A stretch of 64,000 nt of DNA. Source: Psychroserpens sp. SPM9. GTDB lineage: Bacteria; Bacteroidota; Bacteroidia; Flavobacteriales; Flavobacteriaceae. Positions 25,384 to 34,564 of the stretch are shown here, piece by piece. Where the stretch lies: positions 62,001 through 126,000 of the forward strand of contig NZ_JANZNR010000003.1 in assembly GCF_025153525.1 (NCBI RefSeq), read 5' to 3'. Below the pieces are notes generated by a model, which saw only the letters and a program-made list of their open reading frames with translations, ran no database searches and had not been told where the DNA came from. The translations under genes and the position numbers were made by a program. The number at the start of each line of letters is the position of its first letter. Position 1 is the stretch's first letter.

Positions 25384-25965
25384 TTAACCGTGAATGGTTT
25401 CAGATGTTCCGTAGCTTTTAATAAGTTCACCTTCAAATTCAACTAGCGCTTTCCAGCGTTGATCAACATCAATGTCTTGACCGTATTTTCTGGCGAACGT
25501 TATGAATGTTGTGTAATGACCTGCTTCGCTAACCATTAAATCGTAATAAAATTTAGAAAGTTCTTTGTCTTTAATGCGTTCTGATAAAAGTTTAAAACGT
25601 TCACAGCTCCTGGCTTCTATCATAGCCGAAAATAGTAAGCGGTCAACCATACTTTGAACTCGGTTACCACCTTTATTCATAAACTTGTACAACTCGTTTA
25701 CATAATGGTCTTTGCGCTCTCTTCCGAGTTTGTAGCCTCTTTTTTTAATAATATTGTGAACCATTTGAAAATGCTCTAATTCTTCTTTGGCTAATTCAAG
25801 CAACTCGGTGACCATGTCTTCATATTGCGGATTATGAGTAATGATAGTAATGGCATTCGTGGCGGCCTTTTGTTCACACCAAGCATGATCTGTGAGGATT
25901 TCTTCAATATGTTCTTCGGCAATAGTTGCCCAACGAGGATCGGTTTCTAATTTGAGATGTAGCAT
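25384..25965 (-). CDS. miaE: tRNA-(ms2io6A)-hydroxylase, MiaE-like (193 aa)
   Basis: MiaE is a non-haem diiron monooxygenase of the ferritin-like fold that hydroxylates the isopentenyl group of ms2i6A37 in tRNA. The start MLHLKLETDPRWATIAEEHI is the family's usual beginning, so I chose the ATG at 25965; the upstream frame (29 residues, no similarity) is not counted. Diiron ligand motifs are HAWCEQKAA (Glu), AKEELEHFQMVH (Glu-x-x-His), MIEARSCERF (Glu) and MVSEAGHYTTF (Glu-x-x-His). The length of 193 residues fits. It requires MiaA and MiaB products, which are not in this window. Confidence 0.92.
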   Translation of the reverse strand: MLHLKLETDPRWATIAEEHIEEILTDHAWCEQKAATNAITIITHNPQYEDMVTELLELAKEELEHFQMVHNIIKKRGYKLGRERKDHYVNELYKFMNKGGNRVQSMVDRLLFSAMIEARSCERFKLLSERIKDKELSKFYYDLMVSEAGHYTTFITFARKYGQDIDVDQRWKALVEFEGELIKSYGTSETIHG

Positions 25966-26121
25966 GTTTTTCTGTTCGTGTACGGAGTAAATATACTGAT
26001 ATAATTTTCGCAAAAAAATGTTAATTAACATTAATGCTGAGTTCTTTAACAAGTCTGTAACACAGAGGGTTTCGATTTGTTTATACCTTAAACTTGAATT
26101 TTAACTAATACAATCAAAATC

Positions 26122-27213
26122 ATGAAAGTCAAAACAATTACTCAACTATTTTTATGTGCACTGCTATTTATTAGTGTAGACGCATTTGCACAATTAAACA
26201 CACCACGTGGAAGTCAGTTAGCTACCATATCACAACGTGTAGGCGTATCTGATGTTTCAATTACTTATTCCAGACCAAGTGTTAAAGGACGAGAAATTTG
26301 GGGGAAACTGGTGCCTTATGGAATGAACAATTTAGGTTTCGGTACTGCGACTGCTGCTCCTTGGCGTGCTGGTGCAAATGAAAACACAACAATTACCTTT
26401 TCTCACGATGCTTTAGTTGAAGGAAAGCCTATTAAAGCAGGAACTTACGGTTTGCATTATGAAGTAAAACCTGACCAAACGGCTACTTTAATTCTTTCTG
26501 AAGATGCAGAGGCTTGGGGAAGCTTTTTTTATGATAAATCTAAAGATGCTTTACGAGCAGATATTAAAACAACAAAAGTACCACATCACGAATTGCTTAC
26601 GTTTGAGTTTAATGAAGTCGGGAATAATTCTGCAGTTGCTTCATTAGCTTGGGGAGAAAAGGCGTTTCCTTTTACGGTAACTTTTGATGTTACAGATATT
26701 GTTTTAAGTGACTGGAGACGAAATTCAAAGGGGCAAGCAGGATTTCAACGTCAAAATTGGGAGCAGGCTGCTAATTATGCTTTGGCTAATGGAGGTGATG
26801 CAAATGAAGCATTAGAATGGGTGGATAAAGCGATTGCAGGTCAGTTTTTTAGTCAGAAAACATTCAATAATTTAGCTATTAAAGCACAGCTTCTAAATAA
26901 ATTAGGAAAAACAGACGAGTTTGAAGCCATTATGGATGAGGCGTCTAATTTAGCTAATGCCAATCAGTTAAATGCATTAGGTTATCAAATGTTAGGTATT
27001 AAAGATTATGATAGAGCGCTGACTTATTTTAAGAGAGCCGTAGAATTAGATCCTACAAATCCTAATGTTTATGATAGTTTGGGTGAGGCTTATAAAACTA
27101 TGGGGAATAAAAAAGAGGCGATCAAAAATTTCAAAAAATCACTTTCTATGAATCCGCCACCAAACGTTAAGGCAAATTCAGAAAAACATTTAAAAGAGCT
27201 AGGAGCATTATAA
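26122..27213 (+). CDS. DUF2911 exported protein with C-terminal TPRs (363 aa)
   Basis: A signal peptide (1-24, ending DAFAQ) is followed by DUF2911 (about 25-180), recognisable from LNTPRGSQLATISQRVGVSD, ITYSRPSVKGREIWG, APWRAGANENTTITFS and KAGTYGLHYE. The remaining region (about 210-363) has TPR-type helices, including RALTYFKRAVELDPTNPNVY and DSLGEAYKTMGNKKEAIKNF. The function of DUF2911 is unknown; it is found in exported proteins of Bacteroidota. A strong intrinsic terminator follows. The ATG at 26122 is supported by the signal peptide. Confidence 0.88.
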   Translation: MKVKTITQLFLCALLFISVDAFAQLNTPRGSQLATISQRVGVSDVSITYSRPSVKGREIWGKLVPYGMNNLGFGTATAAPWRAGANENTTITFSHDALVEGKPIKAGTYGLHYEVKPDQTATLILSEDAEAWGSFFYDKSKDALRADIKTTKVPHHELLTFEFNEVGNNSAVASLAWGEKAFPFTVTFDVTDIVLSDWRRNSKGQAGFQRQNWEQAANYALANGGDANEALEWVDKAIAGQFFSQKTFNNLAIKAQLLNKLGKTDEFEAIMDEASNLANANQLNALGYQMLGIKDYDRALTYFKRAVELDPTNPNVYDSLGEAYKTMGNKKEAIKNFKKSLSMNPPPNVKANSEKHLKELGAL

Positions 27214-27261
27214 AAATTTCATCAATCAACTTAACAATCAAAAATATCTAAATGATATTTT

Positions 27262-27296
27262 AAACTCAACCTTAATCAAAGAGGTTGAGTTTTTTT
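27262..27296 (+). terminator. Intrinsic terminator after the DUF2911 gene
   Basis: AAACTCAACCT pairs with AGGTTGAGTTT across a 9-base loop, followed by a run of seven T (27290-27296). The stem is perfect. It overlaps the stop codon of recG on the minus strand, and the A-rich left arm may also let it stop recG transcription. Confidence 0.9.
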
Positions 27297-29397
27297 ATGA
27301 TATATAATTCCATATGTTTTTGTATTTGCTCAGTTCACGATAGGTCTTTAAAATAACTTTGTGTTCTGGTAAGGCAAGCGAAGGATCGTTGGTTAATATT
27401 TTTTTAGCATAAAAACGAGCGCTTTGTAAGATGTCTTTATCTTTAATGATGTTAGCGATTTTTAGATTTAAAACACCGCTTTGTTGGGTGCCCATGATAT
27501 CGCCGGGACCGCGAAGTTTTAAATCGACTTCAGCAATTTCAAATCCGTCACTTGTCCGTGTCATCGTCTCCAGCCTGGTTTTACTGTCTTGACTCAGTTT
27601 GTGTCCGGTCATTAAAATACAGTAGCTTTGTTCGGCACCTCGACCAACACGACCTCTAAGTTGGTGCAATTGGGCTAAGCCAAAACGTTCGGCGCTTTCA
27701 ATGATCATTACAGAAGCATTTGGCACGTTAACACCGACTTCAATTACGGTTGTGGCGACCATGATTTGAGTTTCACCTTTTACAAATCGCTGCATCTCAT
27801 AATCTTTATCTGCAGGTTTCATTTTGCCATGAACAATGGAGATTTGATATTTAGGTTGTGGAAACTCCCTTACAATGCTTTCGTAGCCATCCATTAAATC
27901 TTTATAGTCTAAAGCCGAACTTTCTTGAATGAGCGGATACACAATATAAATCTGTCTGCCTTTCTCAATTTCATCACGCATAAACCGCAGCACTTTAAGT
28001 CGGTTTTTATCATAACGATGAACCGTTTTTATAGCTTGCCTTCCTGGTGGTAATTCATCTATAATTGAGATGTCTAAATCACCATAAACCGACATGGCTA
28101 AAGTTCTCGGAATTGGTGTTGCAGTCATCACTAAAATATGAGGAGGTGAGGTGTTTTTTTTCCATAATTTAGAACGTTGTGCAACGCCAAATCGATGTTG
28201 CTCGTCAATAATAGCGAGTCCTAAATTTTTAAATTTCACCTTATCTTCAAGTAGGGCATGAGTGCCAATTAAGAGTTGTAATTCGCCATTTTCTAAAGAT
28301 TCGTGAATTTTTTTTCTTTCTGAAGTGTTAGTTGAACCAGTAAGTAGTTTTATGCTGATATTCAGTTTTTTAGATAATTCATATAAACCTTGATAGTGTT
28401 GAACTGACAAAATTTCAGTCGGAGCCATTAAGCAAGCCTGAAAACCGTTGTCAAGTGCCATGAGCATTGACATGAAGGCTACTATTGTTTTTCCGGAACC
28501 TACATCGCCTTGTAATAAGCGATTCATTTGTGCGTTGCTTCCTAAATCGTGTCTAATTTCTTTAATCACCCGCTTTTGAGCATTGGTTAAATTGAAAGGC
28601 AAATGTGTTTTGTAGAAGCTGTTAAAATAATCACCAACCAACTCAAAAGGAAATCCTTTTATTTTAGATTTATGAATGAGATTTTTTAAAATTAACTGCA
28701 ATTGGATGTAGAATAATTCTTCAAATTTTAGTCTGAATTCTGCACCTGATAAAAGGGTTTGATTTTTCGGAAAATGGATGTTAAAAAGTGCGTCACTTTT
28801 GGGTAGCAATTTGAGTTCAGAAATAAGGTGGTCTGGGAGTGTTTCAGAAAAGCGTCCTTTGGTTTCCAGGAACAGATTCTGCATAATTTTGCTTAGCACG
28901 CGATTACTGATGCCCTTATTGGCTAATTTTTCAGTAGACGGATATACCGCTTGCATGGAAGAACGGAGGTTCTTTTCGTGTTCGTTTAAAAGTTCTAACT
29001 CGGGATGTGGCATGTTGAAAACGCCATTAAACCAGTTGATTTTTCCGAAGATAACATAAGGTGTGTTGAGTTTGATGCTGTCTCGGATCCATTTTTGACC
29101 ACGAAACCAAACCAGTTCTATGGTTCCGGTGTCGTCTTGAAATTTACCAATTAACCGTTTGCCTCGTTTTTGAGCGATTTCTCTAAATCCTGTGAGTTTT
29201 CCAATAATTTGAACTTCAGCGTTATGTCTTTGTAATTCATTGATTTTGTAATATTTGGTGCGATCTAAATAGCGGTTTGGAAAAAGGTTAATCAAATCCT
29301 GATAGCTGTGAATTCCCAGTTCGCTTCGCAGTAAATCTGCGCGATTGGGACCAACACCTTTTAGATAATCGATAGGAGTTTGAAGATTAACACTCAT
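27295..29397 (-). CDS. recG: ATP-dependent DNA helicase RecG (700 aa)
   Basis: RecG reverses stalled forks and branch-migrates Holliday junctions. Its N-terminal wedge (OB) domain (about 50-200) begins LQTPIDYLKGVGPNRADLL. The helicase domains show Walker A LLQGDVGSGKTIVAFMSML, motif II DEQHRFGVAQR, motif III TATPIPRTLAMSVYGDLD, motif V ATTVIEVGVNVPNASVM and motif VI QLHQLRGRVGRG, then the TRG-type C-terminus. All motifs are intact and the length is typical. It is convergent with the DUF2911 gene, sharing its terminator region, and divergent from the M1 peptidase gene. Confidence 0.97.
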   Translation of the reverse strand: MSVNLQTPIDYLKGVGPNRADLLRSELGIHSYQDLINLFPNRYLDRTKYYKINELQRHNAEVQIIGKLTGFREIAQKRGKRLIGKFQDDTGTIELVWFRGQKWIRDSIKLNTPYVIFGKINWFNGVFNMPHPELELLNEHEKNLRSSMQAVYPSTEKLANKGISNRVLSKIMQNLFLETKGRFSETLPDHLISELKLLPKSDALFNIHFPKNQTLLSGAEFRLKFEELFYIQLQLILKNLIHKSKIKGFPFELVGDYFNSFYKTHLPFNLTNAQKRVIKEIRHDLGSNAQMNRLLQGDVGSGKTIVAFMSMLMALDNGFQACLMAPTEILSVQHYQGLYELSKKLNISIKLLTGSTNTSERKKIHESLENGELQLLIGTHALLEDKVKFKNLGLAIIDEQHRFGVAQRSKLWKKNTSPPHILVMTATPIPRTLAMSVYGDLDISIIDELPPGRQAIKTVHRYDKNRLKVLRFMRDEIEKGRQIYIVYPLIQESSALDYKDLMDGYESIVREFPQPKYQISIVHGKMKPADKDYEMQRFVKGETQIMVATTVIEVGVNVPNASVMIIESAERFGLAQLHQLRGRVGRGAEQSYCILMTGHKLSQDSKTRLETMTRTSDGFEIAEVDLKLRGPGDIMGTQQSGVLNLKIANIIKDKDILQSARFYAKKILTNDPSLALPEHKVILKTYRELSKYKNIWNYIS

Positions 29398-29460
29398 TAG
29401 GCGAATTTAATTAATTATAAGTAAAATTTAAATCTCAAAGCGGTGTATCTTTCTTCTTTG

Positions 29461-29492
29461 TTGGTAAAAATTGTATTTTGGTCTCATCTTTG
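29461..29492 (+). promoter_or_regulatory. Putative promoter of the M1 aminopeptidase/patatin pair
   Basis: TTG at 29461-29463, a 21-base spacer and CATCTTTG at 29485-29492 (one mismatch to TAnnTTTG) lie just before the ATG at 29506. The resulting leader would be very short. Confidence 0.4.
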
Positions 29493-29505
29493 TTAAAACC
29501 TACAC

Positions 29506-31497
29506 ATGAATCGATTGTTTCAGCTTTTTTTTATTCTGATTTTTTGCGGATCTATAACAGCGCAGCAAACAGATTATGTGGATTTTTTATCTGTAAAGGC
29601 TGATGTTCGTTTTGATTTTGAGACGAAAAGAGTGAGTGCTTCTGTAGATTATAAGTTTAAAATCCTGAAGGAAACGGATTCGATATACTTAGATGTGAGG
29701 GATAATATTGATCATTATGAATTACACGATAGTAATTTTAAATTACGTGACAATCTTAATGGTAACCGCTTGGTTTTTAATTATACTAATGAATTGGTTA
29801 GGGATTCTATCTACGAATTTAAATTGATTTATTTTTTATACCCTAAAAAAGCGCTATACTTTATTGATGATCAAATCTGGACCCAAGGTCAAGGAAAATA
29901 TACCAGTAATTGGTTGCCAAGCATCGATGATGTCAATGATAAAATTGAATTTGATATATCTATTTCTTATAAAAATGGTTACGAAGTTTTAGCGAATGGT
30001 AAGCTGGTTGATAAAGAAATCGGTGATACATATACCACTTGGCATTACAATATGCAAAAGCCTATGTCTAGTTATTTGGTGGCGCTTGCAATAGGTAATT
30101 ATGATAAAAAAACGGAGGTTTCTAAAAGCGGAATTCCTCTTGAATACTACTATTATCCTGAAGATTCTTTAAAAGTTGAGCCGACCTACCGTTATACAAA
30201 GCAAATGTTTGATTTTCTGGAAGAAGAAATAGGGGTTTCCTATCCTTGGCAGAATTATAAACAGGTTCCTGTGAAAGACTTTTTGTATTCAGGAATGGAA
30301 AATACGAGTCTTACGATTTTTTCAGACAGTTTTGTGGTCGATTCTACCGCATATAACGATAGAAATTACATTACGGTTAATGCGCATGAATTGGCGCATC
30401 AATGGTTTGGAGATTTGGTGACAGCTACATCTGGTGAGCATCATTGGCTTCAGGAAGGTTTTGCAACCTATTATGCGTTGTTGGCTGAACGCGCTATTTT
30501 TGGAGACGATCATTATTATTGGCAGCTATTTGAAAACGCTCAGGAATTAATTGCTCAAGATGCGGCAGGGCAAAGCACATCGTTATTGAATCCAAAATCA
30601 AGTAGTACTACATTTTATAAAAAGGGAGCTTGGGCTTTGCATATATTAAGAGAAAAAGTTGGTGATACGGCTTTTAAATCGGCGGTTAAAGCCTATCTCG
30701 AAAAACATCAGTTTGCCAATGTGGAGACCACAGATTTTATTGCTGAAGTAGAGCAGGCGAGCGGTTTGGATCTGACCGAATTTGTTAATGAATGGCTGGT
30801 GAGCAAGGCGTTACCTGAAGATGCAATGGTGAAAAGTCTGAAACAATCTTCATTCATGCAGGAATATTTTATGGTCGATTGTGAGGCGTATTCTTCCAAA
30901 TGCGAAACCTATCTCTCGTCTTATATTTCTGATAAAGCAAAAGTAAAAGTGATCAGTCAGATATCTGATAAAATCAAAGCGGATGCCTTTCAGAATGGTT
31001 TAAAAGTCAGGCAAGCTATCGCGCGATATGTTGATGAGATTCCTGTAGAATTGAAGTCTGATTATGAAACACTTTTAAATGATAAGTCGTATAACACTAT
31101 CGAAGCAGCTCTGTATAATTTATGGGTAAATTTTCCTCAAGAAAGAGTAAGATACTTGCAGAAAACCAAAGATATTAAGGGTTTTAACGATTATAATGTG
31201 AGATTGCTTTGGTTGGCCTTACATTTAAATACTTTAGAATTTCAGCCCGAAAAAAAGCAGGAGGTTTTACAGGAAGTGATTGGTTATAGTTTGCCTGGAC
31301 AGCATTTTGAGTTGCGTATGAATGCATTTAATTATTTAAAATTACTTGGCGGATTTGAGGTTAAATCCATAGAAAGTCTTTTGGAGGCTCAAACGCATCA
31401 CAACTGGAGGTTTTCTAAATATGCAAAAAATTTGATTTCAGAACTAGAACAGAATGCTACATATAAAAATATAATCAATAAGTTAAAAGAAAAATAA
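29506..31497 (+). CDS. M1 family metallopeptidase (663 aa)
   Basis: A zinc aminopeptidase of the gluzincin clan. A signal peptide (1-20, ending SITAQ) indicates export to the periplasm or beyond. The N-terminal saddle domain (about 20-200) is followed by the catalytic domain with SGMENTS (the GxMEN substrate-recognition loop) and the zinc site HELAHQWFGDLV: His294, Glu295, His298 and, 18 residues later, Glu317 (WLQEGFATYYA). A Tyr-containing region (FYKKGAWALHILREKVG) supplies the transition-state Tyr. A helical C-terminal domain completes it. All catalytic residues are present, unlike the M1-like protein at 51580. The patatin gene begins one base after its stop. Confidence 0.94.
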   Translation: MNRLFQLFFILIFCGSITAQQTDYVDFLSVKADVRFDFETKRVSASVDYKFKILKETDSIYLDVRDNIDHYELHDSNFKLRDNLNGNRLVFNYTNELVRDSIYEFKLIYFLYPKKALYFIDDQIWTQGQGKYTSNWLPSIDDVNDKIEFDISISYKNGYEVLANGKLVDKEIGDTYTTWHYNMQKPMSSYLVALAIGNYDKKTEVSKSGIPLEYYYYPEDSLKVEPTYRYTKQMFDFLEEEIGVSYPWQNYKQVPVKDFLYSGMENTSLTIFSDSFVVDSTAYNDRNYITVNAHELAHQWFGDLVTATSGEHHWLQEGFATYYALLAERAIFGDDHYYWQLFENAQELIAQDAAGQSTSLLNPKSSSTTFYKKGAWALHILREKVGDTAFKSAVKAYLEKHQFANVETTDFIAEVEQASGLDLTEFVNEWLVSKALPEDAMVKSLKQSSFMQEYFMVDCEAYSSKCETYLSSYISDKAKVKVISQISDKIKADAFQNGLKVRQAIARYVDEIPVELKSDYETLLNDKSYNTIEAALYNLWVNFPQERVRYLQKTKDIKGFNDYNVRLLWLALHLNTLEFQPEKKQEVLQEVIGYSLPGQHFELRMNAFNYLKLLGGFEVKSIESLLEAQTHHNWRFSKYAKNLISELEQNATYKNIINKLKEK

Positions 31498-31498
31498 C

Positions 31499-32398
31499 GT
31501 GAGAGCATTAGTGATATCAGGTGGTGGCAGTAAAGGTGCATTTGCAGGCGGTGTAGCGCAGTATCTTATGGAGGGATTGGGTCGCGACTACGATATGTTT
31601 TTAGGAACATCAACCGGAAGCTTGCTGGTGCCACATTTGTCGGTCAATGATATTGGTAAATTGTATGATATATTTACGAATGTTCAGCAGCATGATGTTT
31701 TTAGTATTAGTCCCTTTGTACAGCGAAAGAAAGGCGATCGCGAATATGTGTCTATCGATTTTGTTAATTCGTTGTGGCAGTTTATTAGGATGAAGCGCAC
31801 CTTTGGTGAGAGTAAGGCTTTGAAGCGTAATATCAGACGCAATTTCACCAGGGAAGAATATAATAAAATTCTAGAATCTAAAGAAGATGTTGTAGTGACG
31901 GTTTCTAATTTATCGATGAATCGAGTAGAGTATAAGTCGATAAAAGAGTATAGTTATGAGGAGTTTTGTAACTGGATTTGGATTTCGTGCAATTATATTC
32001 CTTTTATGTCTTTAGCTAAGGTTAACGGTTATGAATATGCCGATGGTGGCTTGGGTTGTGTGATTCCTATACGGGAAGCAATTTTAAGAGGCGCTACAGA
32101 AGTCGATGCTATTGTTTTAGAGTCTGAACAAATGGAGCGTTCAAAAGTGTTGGGTAAAAACCCCTTTTCTTTGATGCTGAATTTATTTGGGCATCTTCTT
32201 GATCAGGTAGAGAAGAATGATATTGTTATCGGAAAACTCGCTGCAAAAAACCGAGGTGTTAAGCTTAATTTGTATTACACGCCAACAAGTTTAACTGAAA
32301 ATTCATTAATTTTTAGCAAAAAACTAATGGTTAAGTGGTGGGCTCAAGGTTATGAGTATGCAAAAAACAAGCACGATAACGAAACGGCTTCAGAGTAA
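31499..32398 (+). CDS. Patatin-like phospholipase (299 aa)
   Basis: An acyl hydrolase of the patatin fold, expected to cleave fatty acids from lipids. The start MRALVISGGGSKGAFAGGVA holds the glycine-rich oxyanion loop; FLGTSTGSLLVP is the GxSxG nucleophile elbow, and YADGGLGCVIP carries the Asp of the Ser-Asp dyad. All catalytic residues are present and there is no signal peptide, so it is probably cytoplasmic. It starts with GTG, only one base after the stop of the M1 peptidase gene, so translational coupling is likely. The end lies 2 bp from the convergent gene's stop. Confidence 0.93.
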   Translation: MRALVISGGGSKGAFAGGVAQYLMEGLGRDYDMFLGTSTGSLLVPHLSVNDIGKLYDIFTNVQQHDVFSISPFVQRKKGDREYVSIDFVNSLWQFIRMKRTFGESKALKRNIRRNFTREEYNKILESKEDVVVTVSNLSMNRVEYKSIKEYSYEEFCNWIWISCNYIPFMSLAKVNGYEYADGGLGCVIPIREAILRGATEVDAIVLESEQMERSKVLGKNPFSLMLNLFGHLLDQVEKNDIVIGKLAAKNRGVKLNLYYTPTSLTENSLIFSKKLMVKWWAQGYEYAKNKHDNETASE

Positions 32399-32400
32399 AA

Positions 32401-32919
32401 TTACCAAATATTTGAAACTTCTTCTTTAATAAATGATAGTGCTGCGTCACTCGGCGCTCTTTTATCGATCATATCGGTTATAATCGTTTCACGAAGCTTA
32501 TCAGCAGAGTCTATTTTTTCAGATTGCGCAACTTTCCTAATCATTTGAATTGTGGCGTTTTTTGCTGTCGATGTAATGCTCCAACATTGGTCTGTAACGT
32601 AGATTTGCTGTGATAAATTATGATCAAATTCCTGTTCAATATTTGCTATAAGTAATGATTCGTAATCTTCTTTATTTGAGGAGGTTGGATTAACTCTAAG
32701 CAGTAATCTGGAAGGCTTTGTTCTTTCTAGAAATAAGGAGATGCGTTCGTAAGCCTGAAGACGCATGGGTAGACTCTCTTTTTGCAAATCCTTTTGGATT
32801 AAAAAGTCGCGACGTCTGCTTTCATTTTCGACATGCTCTCTAAAAAATAAATAGGCAACAGCTCCTGTGATTAGAGCCGGAATTATAAACATTAATAGAT
32901 TAACTAACTGTTGTTCCAT
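32401..32919 (-). CDS. Hypothetical membrane-anchored protein (172 aa)
   Basis: One N-terminal membrane helix (about residues 7-26, NLLMFIIPALITGAVAYLFF) is followed by a basic, helical cytoplasmic region. Recognisable landmarks include LPMRLQAYERISLFLERTKP, EFDHNLSQQIYVTDQCW and KIDSADKLRETIITDMIDKR. This looks like one of the conserved flavobacterial membrane-anchored proteins of unknown function. It lies 48 bp downstream of the glutamate-synthase-like gene on the same strand, and may be co-transcribed. Confidence 0.75.
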   Translation of the reverse strand: MEQQLVNLLMFIIPALITGAVAYLFFREHVENESRRRDFLIQKDLQKESLPMRLQAYERISLFLERTKPSRLLLRVNPTSSNKEDYESLLIANIEQEFDHNLSQQIYVTDQCWSITSTAKNATIQMIRKVAQSEKIDSADKLRETIITDMIDKRAPSDAALSFIKEEVSNIW

Positions 32920-32967
32920 AGTGGGTTTTACGTTTGATTTATTAACTTAATTAGTTTTTAATTTGTA

Positions 32968-34530
32968 TTATTTGTTTGATGAATTTCCGCCTAAATGTAT
33001 GCAATCTTTTAAATCCTGCATAGAGGTAAACGGAACTTTTGTTTTATGATACTGATAGGTGTTTGATAATTCCTTAGATAGGTTATGATCATCAACATTA
33101 ACATCTATATCATCCATCGTAAACTGGCAAGGATGTTCGTATCCTGCTGCATGGGTGATTTCAACAAACTCTTTTCTAAAAGTTTTAAAGTATTGTGCTA
33201 AGCGTTCTGATTTTAGCGGTACATCAATACCGCGTTGTAACCATTTGCTTTGTGTTGCTACACCACTCGGACAACGATTTGTGTGACAAATTTGCGCCTG
33301 AATACATCCAATACTCATCATGGCTTCACGAGCGACATTAATGCAATCGGCACCCATAGCAAACGCCATTGCAGCTTTCGCAGGAAAACCAAGTTTCCCG
33401 CTTCCAATAAATACAATACGTTCACACAGACCTTTGTTTTTGAATAATTTGTATAGATCGCCAAAACCATAAACCCAAGGCAAAGACACATGGTCAGCAA
33501 AGCTTGGAGGTGCTGCACCTGTACCACCTTCGCCACCATCAACGGTAATAAAGTCTGGACCTTTACCAGTTTTTAGCATGATATTAGCCAATTCCTCCCA
33601 CTGATCTAATTTCCCAATAGCTGCTTTGATGCCTACAGGTAATCCTGTTTCATTAGCAATGGCTTCTATGAAATCTACCATTTCAGGAACTGTAGAAAAG
33701 GCTTTGTGATTTGGAGGTGATAATACGGTTTTTCCAACTTCTACACCTCTTATATTTGCAATTTCATGAGTGATTTTAGCGCCTGGAAGGACACCGCCTT
33801 TTCCGGGTTTTGCACCTTGTGAAAGTTTGACTTCTATGGCGCGAATAAACGGATTGTCTTCGACTAATTTTTTCATTTTTTCCATAGAAAAACCACCATC
33901 TGCAGCACGAACACCAAAGTAACCTGTTCCGAAGTGAAATACCACATCGCCACCATTACTATGGTATGGTGATAAGCCGCCTTCACCTGTATTGTGGTAA
34001 GCATCAGCAAGTTTTACGCCTTTGTTTAGCGATTCTATGGCTTTTGCTGAAAGCGAACCAAAACTCATGGCCGAAACATTAATGACAGATGCTGGTCTGT
34101 AAGGACGCTTTCGCTGATTAAATTCGCCCATCACTTTGGCGCATGGTAAAAAAGATTTATCTATAGTGTTTGGATGGTCGTCATTAATTCTAAACGGAAA
34201 CATGGCATTATTTACAAATATATGCTGATGCGCATAAATGTCTCGATCGGTACCAAATCCTTCATAATTGTTTTCGTTCTTTGAAGACGCATAAACCCAG
34301 CCACGTTCTATGCGGTTAAAAGGGAGTTCTTCTCGGTTATTTGCAACAAGATATTGACGAAGTTCAGGGCCAATACTTTCAAGTAAATACCTTATATGAC
34401 CTATCACCGGAAAGTTATGACTTATTGTGTGTTTCTTCTGAAAAACGTCTCTAATGGCAACTATAGCAAGTACAATGATGATCCATAACCACCATGATAT
34501 ATTTGAAATAAAGTTTATAAAAGCATCCAT
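32968..34530 (-). CDS. FMN-binding glutamate synthase family protein (520 aa)
   Basis: This protein corresponds to the FMN/Fe-S synthase domain of glutamate synthase alone, without the glutaminase domain. It has an N-terminal membrane helix (about 8-27, ISWWLWIIIVLAIVAI), which glutamate synthase large subunits lack. Core motifs are VINVSAMSFGSLSAKAIESL, EGGLSPYH, RAIEVKLSQGAKPGKGG, TVDGGEGGTGAAPPSF (TIM-barrel FMN site) and CIQAQICHTNRCPSGVATQ, the Cys-rich region that binds a 3Fe-4S cluster in the family. Physiological role is unproven. It is preceded by an unknown gene 35 bp upstream and followed by the membrane-anchored protein. Confidence 0.92.
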   Translation of the reverse strand: MDAFINFISNISWWLWIIIVLAIVAIRDVFQKKHTISHNFPVIGHIRYLLESIGPELRQYLVANNREELPFNRIERGWVYASSKNENNYEGFGTDRDIYAHQHIFVNNAMFPFRINDDHPNTIDKSFLPCAKVMGEFNQRKRPYRPASVINVSAMSFGSLSAKAIESLNKGVKLADAYHNTGEGGLSPYHSNGGDVVFHFGTGYFGVRAADGGFSMEKMKKLVEDNPFIRAIEVKLSQGAKPGKGGVLPGAKITHEIANIRGVEVGKTVLSPPNHKAFSTVPEMVDFIEAIANETGLPVGIKAAIGKLDQWEELANIMLKTGKGPDFITVDGGEGGTGAAPPSFADHVSLPWVYGFGDLYKLFKNKGLCERIVFIGSGKLGFPAKAAMAFAMGADCINVAREAMMSIGCIQAQICHTNRCPSGVATQSKWLQRGIDVPLKSERLAQYFKTFRKEFVEITHAAGYEHPCQFTMDDIDVNVDDHNLSKELSNTYQYHKTKVPFTSMQDLKDCIHLGGNSSNK

Positions 34531-34564
34531 ATCATTAAATTGTTGGGTAAAGATATTTATTTTT

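Noticed and set aside
25966-26052. 29-residue N-terminal extension of the MiaE-like protein
   Set aside because: The family starts at MLHLKLETDPRW; the extension has no similarity and overlaps the likely promoter region.
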